This document shows positions 22,600-35,100 of a DNA stretch of 64,000 bases, piece by piece. The stretch comes from Clavaria fumosa. Its lineage: Eukaryota; Basidiomycota; Agaricomycetes; Agaricales; Clavariaceae. A program made the translations under genes and the position numbers. The notes under the pieces are model-generated. The model was given only the letters and a program-made list of their open reading frames with translations, did not search any database and was not told the origin of the DNA. Each line of letters opens with the position of its first letter. The stretch's first letter is position 1. The DNA lies in contig OX637798.1 in NCBI GenBank assembly GCA_951802425.1, positions 3,100,001 to 3,164,000 of the forward strand. The letters run 5' to 3'.

Positions 22600-23703
22600 T
22601 GTCCATATTAAGGATTGAATGGTTTGTTACCTACCTTGTGAAGCATAAATTGGGGTGACATTCTATGACTTTTGCAGCCAATGGAGCCCAGTACAAGGGC
22701 ACATACATATGAGACATGAAGTTGTCTCCCCACCCCATCAAGTACGACATGACCTGAGGACCTGATAATTCCATCTCTCAATTTACACTTTGTAGACATC
22801 AGAATATGAGCAAGTGGTTTCGTTCTTGAATGTCAGCCATGTAATTGGAATGTGAGTTATGAAAGGAAACAGCATCTCCCATGAGAGCAGATAAATTGAA
22901 ATGACGACCCTGCTTCTTTGTTTGATAGTTCGTGCAATACCACGCAGTGTCTTTTGTGTCATGGCCATTCGATAGCATCTTTATGTCTGTATTGCATTTG
23001 AGTGTTCTGGCCAAGGGTGGACAATATGCATTGATGTAAGGATTGGTTCGTTTTGACTTCCATTGTCCCAATTCATCGATGACATCTTTGTCAGACAGAG
23101 GCCAAGGAGCATGTCATTTACAAATGATTTGGCCATATCAATCATGAATTAAGCAAGTGTTCACGTGGCACTTGTGCAGTTGTTGAGACTGAACTACATG
23201 ACCTTCTGTATCATTGCAACTTTGGAGCCAATGTTCTGAATTAGGGTTGTTGGGTCTTGAGTATGCAAGATCTTTATCTGATTGTTGGTCATTGAAGTTT
23301 AAGTCATCTAGGTGCGAACGAATGTTGGCTTTGATGTATTTTTCAATTTGTTCACAGAAAGAAGGTTCTTGCAATATCTGATGCATTTCGTCTGCGTTTG
23401 GTGCGTCCTTAAGCCATAACAGCATGTGGACATGTAGTGATCCACGTCCTTGTGCCTCTGTAACTCCATGAAATCCAGTCAAATGACCTAAAAGGCCCTT
23501 GGTGCTGTGGACTCGTCGATTTGAAGCTTGAATCCCAAAGAGGGTCTGTAAGACTGTCGGTATGAGAAAGGTGAAAAATTTTGCTGCACCATAAGGGTCA
23601 TGAGCGATGTTTTTACCACGTCGTTTGGCATCAGGCCCAGCCATTTTGTGGAACCGATCCATGTCAATTTCTTCACTGCAAAAGACTTGTGCAATTGGGT
23701 CAT
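22600..23703 (-). pseudogene. Helitron Rep domain (HUH, two-tyrosine)
   Basis: The metal-binding HUH motif reads QGRGSLHVHMLLW (about 23424-23460). The catalytic pair reads WYCTNYQTKKQ (about 22915-22943), the Y-x3-Y arrangement used by Helitron Rep for nicking and joining. The frame is broken between about 23071 and 23140 and again after 22800. Confidence 0.85.
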
Positions 23704-24507
23704 GAATGTTGACTGGATTGATTGTTAACCATATGGAAGGCGGGTTTAAACGTAAAGTCGTTCCCCAAATTTCTCCTCAATATTTAGAACAGCTGTAATC
23801 TGATCCCATGACCTTGGAAGTGCTTGCAAAAAAAAGTTTACGAAGATATTGGACGTTTTTATTATGAATTCCGCGTCGTCGAGCTTCTTCATGCTCTGCT
23901 TCCTGAAGATCCTGGACTGTTATTTCAGATAACAGCCTTGCATTAGAGTCAAAGTCTTTTTGCCTCATTTGCAGTTGTGCTGACCACATTGCCTGTCGAG
24001 TTTGTTTCATTCTGAAGATGATGGGTGGGAATGAATGGTGGGTGCGAAAACGTTTATCATGGTATTGGAGAAGCCAACGTGTGTGTTCGCTGAAGCGGAC
24101 TTTATTCTGTTTACTTTTTTCAATTCCTCCAACACCATATGGCCACAGAACCGGAAATGCCGCCATCAAAGGGTTGAAATGTTTTGCATCCGATGACTCT
24201 CCATCCACAGATCCATCGAATTGGGAGACGAACTTTTGATGTCGAACAACATATCCTCCCTCTTTACTGTGGTTGGACACATTTGCTAAAGTGTACGTCA
24301 TCATGAGAAACTCGGGACAAGTTGACATTGGCCATAGCTGTAACCTGCATTGGTATGACATCGGCATTTTCATTACTGTCATTTCTGCTGACTTTGTAAT
24401 TTCACAGGTTACATTAGTAGGATTCGTTTGCGGCAGAGGGCATGTAGTACGTTACCTGATATTTCAGCAGGAAAGTCATCCAAGACATCTATTTTGTGAT
24501 GTGGGTT

Positions 24508-25406
24508 TCAAAGTACAAAAAAGTAGTTGTGATGCCTATCATTCTCTCCAGCATCAAGACATGGAACGTATCCTTCACTTTCTCGAATGTGTATATCGTC
24601 ATTGTTGTGCTGATTGATGATGGCTTGTATTTCATAAGGTACGTCATTGTCTGGCAGCATATGCATGTGCGCTTCGGACAACTTGACACCAGCATAGAGA
24701 GGGTTATGACTCTTCAACCACATCAATGCTTCATAAACCACCCTTCGACGTACTCGGAAAGTCGACCGCAGCCAATCGATGGGAAGAGTCCCACATCCAA
24801 CAAATGTTATTGCCAAAATGGATACTAGGATACGGGGAGGATGTGGAAGCAGTTGCCCATCGAGCATTTTGGTAATTTCGTCCGTGTTGTGTTCATATAA
24901 AGTTACATTGCCACAAAGAGCACGCTGTAGGACGTCGGGAGACAGGTGAGACCCCTTCTTGGGATAGAGTTTGATGATGTAGCATTTAGGAAAGTGACAG
25001 GCTATCAAGAGCTGCTCTGGAAGAGTTAGGATTGATAACTCGTCAGGTGTGTCCCCAATCCACAATCCATTCGCCAGTGACAACTTTGGCCATCGATTCT
25101 TCTTGATTGCATTCATGCAAGTCCCACAAATCCAGGCCAAATCTCCTGACAATCCTTGTTGTTCAAGTAGCATGTTGTGCCATGTGACATGTGCAGGATG
25201 CGAAGTTGTAGGTGCCAGAAGGTTTCGTACATCTGCTATTGCCAAAATGTCATACAGTTCACTGTCAACTCGCATGACTTCGCAAGCACAAACGGCACAG
25301 ACAACCATTTGTAAGGCGGCATTGCTGGTAGCGTTGATAAAACTTTGGTGACATGCTTGTGCTTCTTCGTCAGACGGTAAGCACATAAAGTCATCGGAAC
25401 TGGCAT
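24508..25406 (-). pseudogene. Helitron N-terminal exon 2 (DUF6570-like)
   Basis: Translation from the splice acceptor at 25406 reads DASSDDFMCLPSDEEAQ and continues through NATSNAALQMVVCAVCACEV and LTLPEQLLIACHFPKCYI, the conserved part typical of fungal Helitron proteins. The exon runs open to 24508. A GTGAT...TTTAG intron of 39 bp joins it to exon 1 once the Gypsy-B insertions and the spacer inversion are undone. Confidence 0.8.
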
Positions 25407-25445
25407 CTAAAAATTTTCAATGAAGGGTAATGAAAATTCAATCAC

Positions 25446-25736
25446 TATCAGACTGGGTCTCACACAACTTAAGCGTAAGGTCATGACGACAATACTAAGA
25501 TAAGGGGAAAAGAGTACAAAAAAGGAAAAGCGAAAGTACTTATAGCGAACGCTTCGGCACTTGCCGGCGTTCCCACGCTCGGACCCTCGGATCACGTGAT
25601 GCGCCCAGGCCCCAGGTCATGTGATCTTACATGATTACATAATCCGACCCAGCCACAGGTCATGTGACCTTCCAACAACCCTCCCCAGTTTCTCCACAAC
25701 TGCACTTTGGGATGGCTTACATAAGCGATCCTAACA
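25446..25736 (-). repeat. Gypsy-B1 3' LTR
   Basis: The 291-bp LTR reads TGTTAGG...CTGATA on the minus strand. It carries the CG forms at the two sites where the inner LTRs have TG/CA (atccgaccc and gccggc). Confidence 0.95.
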
Positions 25737-25747
25737 TCACCCCCCTC

Positions 25748-28700
25748 TTAAGGCTGGGCGTCCCGACCAGCTAGCTTGGCCTTGTCAGGGTGAGCAAGGA
25801 AGAAGTCCCGGAGAAGCAGTGCCACATTGGTGAGGTTCCGTCGTGGCTCCCAAGTGTTCTCCTCTACAGGGTATCCCAACCACTTCACCAGGTATCTCAC
25901 TCCACGCCCCACCTTCTTAACATCAAGGATCGCCTCCACATCATACTCCAGGTGGTCATCATCAATCGTAGGGGGCGGAGGGGGAGGCAGGTTCTGGGAA
26001 GGGAAGGAAGGGGGGTGGTATGGTGTCAACAGCAACTCATTGAAGACCTGATGGATGCGCCAGGCCCGAGGGAGCTTGAGGCGATACCCAGCAGGTCCCA
26101 CCTTCTCCTCAACTGCAAAGGGGCCTGCTCTCTTGTTGTCAAGCTTTTTACAGGGCCGGTCCATCTTCAAGTTTCTAGTATCCAGCCAGACCAGATCTCC
26201 CTCAGAGTACTCCCGACTTGGGCATTTCCCCTTATCGTAGCTCTTCTTCATCGCTGCCACTGCTTTCTCCATTGCCTCCTTGGCTGCTCTTCGGGACTCC
26301 GTGAGCTTAGCCATCCACTCGTCCGCCGCCGGGTTCACCTCAGAAGGTGGCCGGAGCCCCCCATTCCATGGGTGTCGTCCATAATCGAGGAAGAAAGGTG
26401 TCTGTCCTGTTGCTGAGTGCTCACGATTATTAAGAGCAAACTCCGCAGTGGACAACCATTCAGCCCAGTCATCCTGGAGATGGTCCACGTAAGCCCGGAG
26501 ATAGATCTCCATCTCCTGGTTCGCCCGTTCCGTCTGTCCATCAGTCTGCAGATGAAAGGCAGTACTTGGATTTGCCTTTACCCGGATCATGGAGTAGAAC
26601 TCCTTCATGAAGCGGGACACGAACTGGGACCCCCGGTCACTCACAACCTTGTGAGGGACTCCATGGTCACGAAACACTCGATCCCGGAGGAGACGCGCCG
26701 CTCCATTTCCGATGTGAATGACACACGGACTTCCGTTTCCGGGAAAACCTGCACTGGTGCATCCTCCTCCACCATCTCTCCATAGTCTGGTCTCCGGGAG
26801 AGTGCATCTGCCTTTGTGTTCGACTTGCCAGTGCGATACTTTATCTCAAAGTCAAAGCACTGGAGCTCTCCAACCCAACGAACCTGCCTCGGCTTCAACT
26901 TCTGGGGCTTCCGGAAGTACTGGAGGTTTGCATGGTCCATCCAGATCTCGATCGTCTCCTCTGCTCCAATGAGGTATGCTCGCCACTCGCGAAGTGCCCG
27001 AATCACAGCCAAGAACTCCTTGTTGTACACATCGTAGTTCTTCTCAGCTGCAGTGAGGGCCTTGGAGATATAGTCAACAACTCTCCAGGTTCCATCCGTC
27101 TGCTGCTGCGAGAGCACTCCACCAGTTGCCAGGTTGCTTGCATCTGTCTCTACCTTCCATCTCCCTTTGTCCTGAGGCAGAGCCAAGACCGGGGCTGATA
27201 CGAGTGCCTGGCGGAGATCTCGGAAGGCTGCTTCCTCCTCCTCCTCCCATTTCCACGGAACATTCCCAGTCAGCCGGAAGAGTGGCTTTGCCTGGGCAGA
27301 AAGATTTGGGATGTGCCGGCGGAGGTAGTTCAGCATCCCATTGAACCTCTGGACATCCTTCACATTCTTAGGACATGGCCAATCTCGGACTGCCGCACCC
27401 TTGGCCGGATCATGCTCTAGTCTGTTGTGGGAGATCTTCATCCCCAGGAAGATGATCTCACTCTTCTCAAACTCGCATTTACTGAGTTTGAGACACAACC
27501 CATTCTCTCCAAACTTCCTCAAGACCCGATCCATCCAGTACCGGTGTGTAGCCAAGTCCTCTGCAAACACAATGACATCATCCACATAGGCCCTCACATG
27601 TCCTCCTGCAATCTCCTCCCTCAACACATGGTTCATGAAGCGTTGGAAGGTGGCAGGGGCATTCTGCAGTCCAAACCACATGACAGCTGGTTCGAAGAGT
27701 CCACGGGGTGTCAGGAAGGCGCAGCGGTGCTGGTGCTCGGGCCAGACCTGCATAGATGGGAAACCTCCCTTTGCATCAATCTTAGAGTAGATCGACGCTC
27801 CTTTAAGCACATCCACTGTGTCTCGGATGCGGGGGAGGGGGTACTTGTCCTTGATCAGGTGTGCATTCAGCCTCGAGTAGTCGATGATTGGCTGCAGTTT
27901 GTCCTTCTCATGTTTGAAGAAGAAGGGGCTGGCATACGGGGATTTCGAGGGCCGGATTCGTCCAGAAGCAAGCTGCTCATCCACCCAATGGTTCATCTCC
28001 ACCATCTCCTGCCGTGTCAAAGAATACAGCTTGGAGGAGAGGTGCTCAGGGTCCTTTTTGAACTCGATCTTAATATCGAAGTCTGGTCGGGAGCGGGGAA
28101 GTTCATCCCACTTTGCTTCACTAAACACCAAAGGGTAGCGGCTGGGCCAATCGGGGGTAGGGCCAGAGTTGGGAAAACGGGTGTCCAGAATACTCGTGGA
28201 TGCGAGGGTACTCGTTTTCAGGGGTGCAGGGGCTCGAGGGGATGGGGAACACTGTGGGGGGCAGCGGGTAAGGCTCAGCTCTGCCTTCTGCCAGTCGATA
28301 TCCGGGTTATGCTGCTTGAGCCAGTCATGCCCAAGGATGACCTTGTGGGACTGGGTCTTTCCCAGCAGAAAGTGGATCCGCTCCTGGTGGTCACCAACTC
28401 TCACCAGCACCTCTATCCCATATCGGACCTTTCCATCCCTGTTCTGTGTCCCATCCACATTATACATGGTGATTGGGTTCAGCAGGAGAGATGGCTCCAG
28501 TCCCACTCCTTTTGCCCACTCCAAATCCATGAAGCAGTTGGTGCACCCTGAGTCGACAAGGGCCTTCATTGTGGTCCCTTTGCCAGTGCTGAAAGCCTCC
28601 AAGTGCACCTGGATGGCTAGCTCTCGTGGCACATGTTTCCGCACTTCTGGCCGCACTCTGGTTAGGTGCTCTGCCAGTCTCACTTCCTCCTTCACCTCAG

Positions 28701-29076
28701 CCCCAATTCGGGTATGTCTCCGCTGCAAGATAGTATATCGGGGTATACTTGCAGCAGGCACAGGGACGGAAAGGGGGCTGGCACACTTCTTCTCCCCAGT
28801 GGGAGTCCTCCTCTCTCTCTCACACAGCTCTATGCAGGCTCGGAGCCGTGCAATCTCTTTCTCATATCCCTCCGCCATTTGGGGGGCACATGGTGCTGCC
28901 CGGGTTTGGGCCCTTGGGACCTGCAGACGCGTATCAGGCAGGGGGCAGAAACGGACAGCATGGCCAGTCTGGTGGCATCGGAAACAACATCTCTCATCAG
29001 CAGGGGCCCATCCTCGGGCCATGGCCACATCTGGAGTACACAGCAGAGGGGTCACAAGAGGTCGCGAAACGGTCAC
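25748..29076 (-). pseudogene. pol: Gypsy-B1 pol, integrase partly deleted
   Basis: From 29076 the frame holds the zinc knuckle (CFRCHQTGHAVRFC), protease (LVDSGCTNCFMD), RT (YVDDVIVF) and RNase H, then leaves frame near 26700 at the 475-bp deletion. That deletion removed the integrase zinc finger and first catalytic region. The downstream part (26677 to 25748) is again open and encodes the rest of integrase and the chromodomain. Confidence 0.92.
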
Positions 29077-29082
29077 GGCAGG

Positions 29083-29703
29083 TCACGGTAGGGTCGTGGT
29101 GGGTCGCGGTGTCCGTTCCGTGAGTATCCCATCCAGTCGCCTTTGCTGGGCATCAACCCTCTCAGCCAGCACCTTCCATTCTCCATATGTCTCTGGCATC
29201 GGGGAGACACCATAGATTCTCTCCACCAACCTCCTACTCAGGTTCAACTCCAGCCAATGGACTAGGATTCCTGAGTCCTTCTCTGCACTCAACTTCGCCC
29301 GTCGGGACAGCGTCTCGAATTTCGTGAAGAACTCTGGTGCTGTCATGGCACCCTGTTTCAGCCCTGCAATATCGGCAAGGGCAGTCGCACAGTCATTTGG
29401 GTCATCGAATGCGCGCTTCATCTCCTCCACAAACTCTGCCCAGGTTCCGGCCTCGCCACTACCCAGGATCTCTTCCGCCTTCATATTCGCCCACTCTGCA
29501 GCAAATCCTTCTCCAGTAATTTTGCTCAGAGCAAAAAGGACCTTCACCAGGTCCACAGCATAGACAGTCGGGTTCGCCATAAACAGGAGGCGAAGGGATC
29601 GGAGGAACGTACAGAAGTTCCTTTTCTGCCCATCAAGGGGGGCAACAGATAGGTCAAGCCTCATAGGTTGGGCTACAGGCGGGGCGACATGGTCTGCCAT
29701 CAC
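29083..29703 (-). pseudogene. gag: Gypsy-B1 gag, early stop
   Basis: It encodes the same gag start as B2 (MADHVAPPVAQPMRLDL) and runs 206 residues to a TGA at 29083-29085, where B2 reads CGA. Without this stop it would be continuous with pol, as in B2. Confidence 0.92.
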
Positions 29704-30266
29704 AGGCCCTGGATGCTGTAAATAAAGTTCCAGGCCTTGGGCACTCAGGATTTCTTCGATCTCTTAACAGTCCTGTCCTCTTAGGCTGTGTACTTATGTA
29801 CCTATAGAACTCTTATTCTATGAAACTTTTGTTAACGTGGGGCCCAAATGGTGTCCCAGGTGGTCGCTCCACAACTCCTAATGAGTTGCCCGTGCGCCCT
29901 TCTGACAATGGTCACAGAGCAAGGGCCCTGTCCACTGGACCAGGAAACTACAGAAAGACTATGTAGGGGCCTTTCCTTGCCCTGTACACTACACGATTCA
30001 CTGGTACGTAGCTGTAAAACAAAGTTCCGGGCCTTGGGCACTCGGTATCACTTGGGGAGGGTCACAGTTGACTTCCTCCTGGTCTGGTCACGTGTATCTA
30101 CACACAGTAAAAATTTCGCGCGGTTCTGTTACACACCGCGGGCAGGGTAAAGGAGAAGAGGATGATAGGGGCTGAGCTGTGACAACGTGTCACAGTTTGA
30201 AATTAAGGGTCCAGGCTAGCCGGGTTAGGACACGGGGCTAGGGCGGACAGGCGGATCTTAGTATTA

Positions 30267-30557
30267 TATCAGACTGGGTCTCACACAACTTAAGCGTAAG
30301 GTCATGACGACAATACTAAGATAAGGGGAAAAGAGTACAAAAAAGGAAAAGCGAAAGTACTTATAGCGAACGCTTCGGCACTTGCTGGCGTTCCCACGCT
30401 CGGACCCTCGGATCACGTGATGCGCCCAGGCCCCAGGTCATGTGATCTTACATGATTACATAATCCAACCCAGCCACAGGTCATGTGACCTTCCAACAAC
30501 CCTCCCCAGTTTCTCCACAACTGCACTTTGGGATGGCTTACATAAGCGATCCTAACA
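30267..30557 (-). repeat. Gypsy-B1 5' LTR
   Basis: The 291-bp LTR differs from the B1 3' LTR at two CpG sites (atccaaccc, gctggc) and shares both variants with the neighbouring inner LTR of B2. Confidence 0.95.
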
Positions 30558-30594
30558 ATTTTCAATGACTGCTCTGAAGCCACTTCAATGTTGC

Positions 30595-30738
30595 TCATGT
30601 CGCTGAACGCATGATTGACATTTCTTCAAGAACCCAAAAAAAAAAGATGGACCTTTGTTGTTTCTTGGCTTGAACATCTGCAATGTCATCTTGTGGCGTT
30701 CTCACATGCTTCTTCGAAGAGGAGGGTTTAGGTGCCAT
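30595..30738 (-). pseudogene. 5' exon region of the divergent hypothetical gene
   Basis: A frame starting MAPKPSSSKKHVRTPQDD is basic and low-complexity, as in N-termini of basidiomycete hypothetical proteins. A nearby frame reading MSNIEVASEQSLK (30598 leftwards) runs into the LTR now. With the spacer flipped it would continue across the AAAAT duplication into the sequence at 36882 as NKLKPVKSF. Exon structure is uncertain. Confidence 0.45.
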
Positions 30739-30965
30739 AGCAGTTGTCGAAAGGGGATGGTGACGACGTGGTGAAGGAGCGAAGGAGCGAGGGAGCGGTG
30801 TGGTCTTCAAGACTGGTAATATATTCGTGTGTGACACCTCGTGATATTAATTTCTATACACCCTCGTGATGTCATTTATCTCAGACATTCACCTTACCAT
30901 TTCAATCATTATTAAACTTACCTTTTCCTTGGAATCAGGTGTCGCTCTTCGACACGTAGAGCAAG

Positions 30966-31263
30966 GTGCCACAAGAATTCTGCAATAGTATGGTCATGTC
31001 ATACTCCATCAACATCATCCTTGGTTGCCTCACCAAAAATGAGGTTCTGGCAGCAGTGCCTGCAGACACGTTCTCTGCGGCTGAAAGTTACAGTCGCCAC
31101 TCACTTTTCGAAGCACTTTGTAAAAAACCAGCTCGCATACTAGAACTTGTATCTCGGGCGCAATATGCAAAAGAGCAAGCAACTATGGAACATCAATTGG
31201 ATAAAAAACGTCGGTGGAGAGAACAGGCATACGAAGAACGTCGAACACATCGACGATTGGAAG
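30966..31263 (+). pseudogene. Helitron protein exon 1, in the inverted spacer
   Basis: The frame ends in QLDKKRRWREQAYEERRTHR and RLE, then meets a GTGAT donor at 31264 that coincides with the target duplication. With the spacer flipped this exon lies directly upstream of exon 2 at 25406 in the same sense, and the splice restores RLE-DASSDDF in frame. The start codon is uncertain. Confidence 0.65.
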
Positions 31264-31268
31264 GTGAT

Positions 31269-31559
31269 TGTTAGGATCGCTTATGTAAGCCATCCCAAAG
31301 TGCAGTTGTGGAGAAACTGGGGAGGGTTGTTGGAAGGTCACATGACCTGTGGCTGGGTTGGATTATGTAATCATGTAAGATCACATGACCTGGGGCCTGG
31401 GCGCATCACGTGATCCGAGGGTCCGAGCGTGGGAACGCTGGCAAGTGCCGAAGCGTTCGCTATAAGTACTTTCGCTTTTCCTTTTTTGTACTCTTTTCCC
31501 CTTATCTTAGTATTGTCATCATGACCTTACGCTTAAGTTGTGTGAGACCCAGTCTGATA
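31269..31559 (+). repeat. Gypsy-B2 5' LTR with TATA box
   Basis: The 291-bp LTR starts TGTTAGG and ends CTGATA. TATAAGTA at 31461 lies about 43 bp before atcttagtatt (31504-31514), the likely transcript start. Confidence 0.93.
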
Positions 31560-31560
31560 T

Positions 31561-31571
31561 AATACTAAGAT
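31561..31571 (+). promoter_or_regulatory. Gypsy-B2 self-priming primer-binding site
   Basis: AATACTAAGAT, one base after the LTR, is the exact reverse complement of ATCTTAGTATT at 31504-31514 in the LTR, 11 of 11. No tRNA 3' end is needed; this is the Tf1/sushi arrangement. It is conserved in B1. Confidence 0.75.
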
Positions 31572-32122
31572 CCGCCTGTCCGCCCTAGCCCCGTGTCCTA
31601 ACCCGGCTAGCCTGGACCCTTAATTTCAAACTGTGACACGTTGTCACAGCTCAGCCCCTATCATCCTCTTCTCCTTTACCCTGCCCGCGGTGTGTAACAG
31701 AACCGCGCGAAATTTTTACTGTGTGTAGATACACGTGACCAGACCAGGAGGAAGTCAACTGTGACCCTCCCCAAGTGATACCGAGTGCCCAAGGCCCGGA
31801 ACTTTGTTTTACAGCTACGTACCAGTGAATCGTGTAGTGTACAGGGCAAGGAAAGGCCCCTACATAGTCTTTCTGTAGTTTCCTGGTCCAGTGGACAGGG
31901 CCCTTGCTCTGTGACCATTGTCAGAAGGGCGCACGGGCAACTCATTAGGAGTTGTGGAGCGACCACCTGGGACACCATTTGGGCCCCACGTTAACAAAAG
32001 TTTCATAGAATAAGAGTTCTATAGGTACATAAGTACACAGCCTAAGAGGACAGGACTGTTAAGAGATCGAAGAAATCCTGAGTGCCCAAGGCCTGGAACT
32101 TTATTTACAGCATCCAGGGCCT

Positions 32123-35100
32123 GTGATGGCAGACCATGTCGCCCCGCCTGTAGCCCAACCTATGAGGCTTGACCTATCTGTTGCCCCCCTTGATGGGCAG
32201 AAAAGGAACTTCTGTACGTTCCTCCGATCCCTTCGCCTCCTGTTTATGGCGAACCCGACTGTCTATGCTGTGGACCTGGTGAAGGTCCTTTTTGCTCTGA
32301 GCAAAATTACTGGAGAAGGATTCGCTGCAGAGTGGGTGAATATGAAGGCGGAAGAGATCCTGGGTAGTGGCAAGGCCGGAACCTGGGCAGAGTTTGTGGA
32401 GGAGATGAAGCGTGCATTCAATGACCCAAATGACTGTGCGACTGCCCTTGCCGATATTGCAGGGCTGAAACAGGGTGCCATGACAGCACCAGAGTTCTTC
32501 ACGAAATTCGAGACGCTGTCCCGATGGGCGAAGTTGAGTGCAGAGAAGGACTCAGGAATCCTAGTCCATTGGCTGGAGTTGAACCTGAGTAGGAGGTTGG
32601 TGGAGAGAATCTATGGTGTCTCCCCGATGCCAGAGACATATGGAGAATGGAAGGTGCTGGCTGAGAGGGTTGATGCCCAGCAAAGGCGACTGGATGGGAT
32701 ACTCACGGAACGGACACCACGACCCACTGTGACCCCCGCGCGACCCACCGCGACCCTACCGCGACCTGCCGTGACCATTTCGCGACCTCTTGTGACCCCT
32801 CTGCTGTGTACTCCAGATGTGGCCATGGCCCGAGGATGGGCCCCTGCTGATGAGAGATGTTGTTTCCGATGCCACCAGACTGGCCATGCTGTCCGTTTCT
32901 GCCCCCTGCCTGATACGCGTCTGCAGGTCCCAAGGGCCCAAACCCGGGCAGCACCATGTGCCCCCCAAATGGCGGAGGGATATGAGAAAGAGATTGCACG
33001 GCTCCGAGCCTGCATAGAGCTGTGTGAGAGAGAGAGGAGGACTCCCACTGGGGAGAAGAAGTGTGCCAGCCCCCTTTCCGTCCCTGTGCCTGCTGCAAGT
33101 ATACCCCGATATACTATCTTGCAGCGGAGACATACCCGAATTGGGGCTGAGGTGAAGGAGGAAGTGAGACTGGCAGAGCACCTAACCAGAGTGCGGCCAG
33201 AAGTGCGGAAACATGTGCCACGAGAGCTAGCCATCCAGGTGCACTTGGAGGCTTTCAGCACTGGCAAAGGGACCACAATGAAGGCCCTTGTCGACTCAGG
33301 GTGCACCAACTGCTTCATGGATTTGGAGTGGGCAAAAGGAGTGGGACTGGAGCCATCTCTCCTGCTGAACCCAATCACCATGTATAATGTGGATGGGACA
33401 CAGAACAGGGATGGAAAGGTCCGATATGGGATAGAGGTGCTGGTGAGAGTTGGTGACCACCAGGAGCGGATCCACTTTCTGCTGGGAAAGACCCAGTCCC
33501 ACAAGGTCATCCTTGGGCATGACTGGCTCAAGCAGCATAACCCGGATATCGACTGGCAGAAGGCAGAGCTGAGCCTTACCCGCTGCCCCCCACAGTGTTC
33601 CCCATCCCCTCGAGCCCCTGCACCCCTGAAAACGAGTACCCTCGCATCCACGAGTATTCTGGACACCCGTTTTCCCAACTCTGGCCCTACCCCCGATTGG
33701 CCCAGCCGCTACCCTTTGGTGTTTAGTGAAGCAAAGTGGGATGAACTTCCCCGCTCCCGACCAGACTTCGATATTAAGATCGAGTTCAAAAAGGACCCTG
33801 AGCACCTCTCCTCCAAGCTGTATTCTTTGACACGGCAGGAGATGGTGGAGATGAACCATTGGGTGGATGAGCAGCTTGCTTCTGGACGAATCCGGCCCTC
33901 GAAATCCCCGTATGCCAGCCCCTTCTTCTTCAAACATGAGAAGGACAAACTGCAGCCAATCATCGACTACTCGAGGCTGAATGCACACCTGATCAAGGAC
34001 AAGTACCCCCTCCCCCGCATCCGAGACACAGTGGATGTGCTTAAAGGAGCGTCGATCTACTCTAAGATTGATGCAAAGGGAGGTTTCCCATCTATGCAGG
34101 TCTGGCCCGAGCACCAGCACTGCTGCGCCTTCCTGACACCCCGTGGACTCTTCGAACCAGCTGTCATGTGGTTTGGACTGCAGAATGCCCCTGCCACCTT
34201 CCAACGCTTCATGAACCATGTGTTGAGGGAGGAGATTGCAGGAGGACATGTGAGGGCCTATGTGGATGATGTCATTGTGTTTGCAGAGGACTTGGCTACA
34301 CACCGGTACTGGATGGATCGGGTCTTGAGGAAGTTTGGAGAGAATGGGTTGTGTCTCAAACTCAGTAAATGCGAGTTTGAGAAGAGTGAGATCATCTTCC
34401 TGGGGATGAAGATCTCCCACAACAGACTAGAGCATGATCCGGCCAAGGGTGCGGCAGTCCGAGATTGGCCATGTCCTAAGAATGTGAAGGATGTCCAGAG
34501 GTTCAATGGGATGCTGAACTACCTCCGCCGGCACATCCCAAATCTTTCTGCCCAGGCAAAGCCACTCTTCCGGCTGACTGGGAATGTTCCGTGGAAATGG
34601 GAGGAGGAGGAGGAAGCAGCCTTCCGAGATCTCCGCCAGGCACTCGTATCAGCCCCGGTCTTGGCTCTGCCTCAGGACAAAGGGAGATGGAAGGTAGAGA
34701 CAGATGCAAGCAACCTGGCAACTGGTGGAGTGCTCTCGCAGCAGCAGATGGATGGAACCTGGAGAGTTGTTGACTATATCTCCAAGGCCCTCACTGCAGC
34801 TGAGAAGAACTACGATGTGTATGACAAGGAGTTCTTGGCTGTGATTCGGGCACTTCGCGAGTGGCGAGCATACCTCATTGGAGCAGAGGAGACGATCGAG
34901 ATCTGGACAGACCATGCAAACCTCCAGTACTTCCGGAAGCCCCAGAAGTTGAAGCCGAGGCAGGTTCATTGGGTTGGAGAGCTCCAGTGCTTTGACTTTG
35001 AGATAAAGTATCGCACTGGCAAGTCGAACATAAAGGCAGATGCACTCTCCCGGAGACCAGACTATGGAGAGATGGTGGAGGAGGATGCACCAGTGCAGGT

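Larger units (their letters stand above)
19860..25406 (-). pseudogene. Helitron Rep-helicase gene, decayed (main body)
   Basis: Minus-strand blocks in the expected order make up a fungal Helitron transposase: N-terminal DUF6570-like part, Helitron-like N domain (23777-24382), Rep nuclease (22600-23703) and Pif1-type helicase (19860-21639). Stops and frame shifts break the frame in many places, and a MITE interrupts the C-terminus at 20043-20497. Exon 1 is not adjacent now; it lies in the inverted spacer at 30966-31263. Helitrons move by rolling-circle replication with the Rep domain nicking and the helicase unwinding. The element's terminal hairpin and ends were not located. Confidence 0.85.
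25446..30557 (-). mobile_element. Gypsy-B1: chromovirus copy with internal deletion
   Basis: The element is 5112 bp with 291-bp LTRs at both ends and is nearly identical to Gypsy-B2 but in the opposite direction. It lacks 475 bp relative to B2 (between 35147 and 35621 there), with a GGAG microhomology at the joint, and one 21-bp gag repeat unit. Present flanks are ATCAC (25441-25445) and ATTTT (30558-30562), which do not match each other but pair with those of B2. Confidence 0.95.
30558..31268. other. 711-bp spacer between Gypsy-B copies, inverted
   Basis: This single-copy segment is bounded by ATTTT on the left and GTGAT on the right. It holds the starts of two divergent genes: a minus-strand frame beginning near 30738 and a plus-strand frame at 30966-31263. 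Both continue properly only if the segment is flipped. The roughly 230 bp between them (30739-30965) would be a shared promoter region. Confidence 0.85.

Noticed and set aside
27427..29215. Long plus-strand frames (374 and 348 residues) opposite Gypsy-B1, mirrored in B2
   Set aside because: They are antisense shadows of the conserved pol/gag frame and disappear in Gypsy-A and Gypsy-C.
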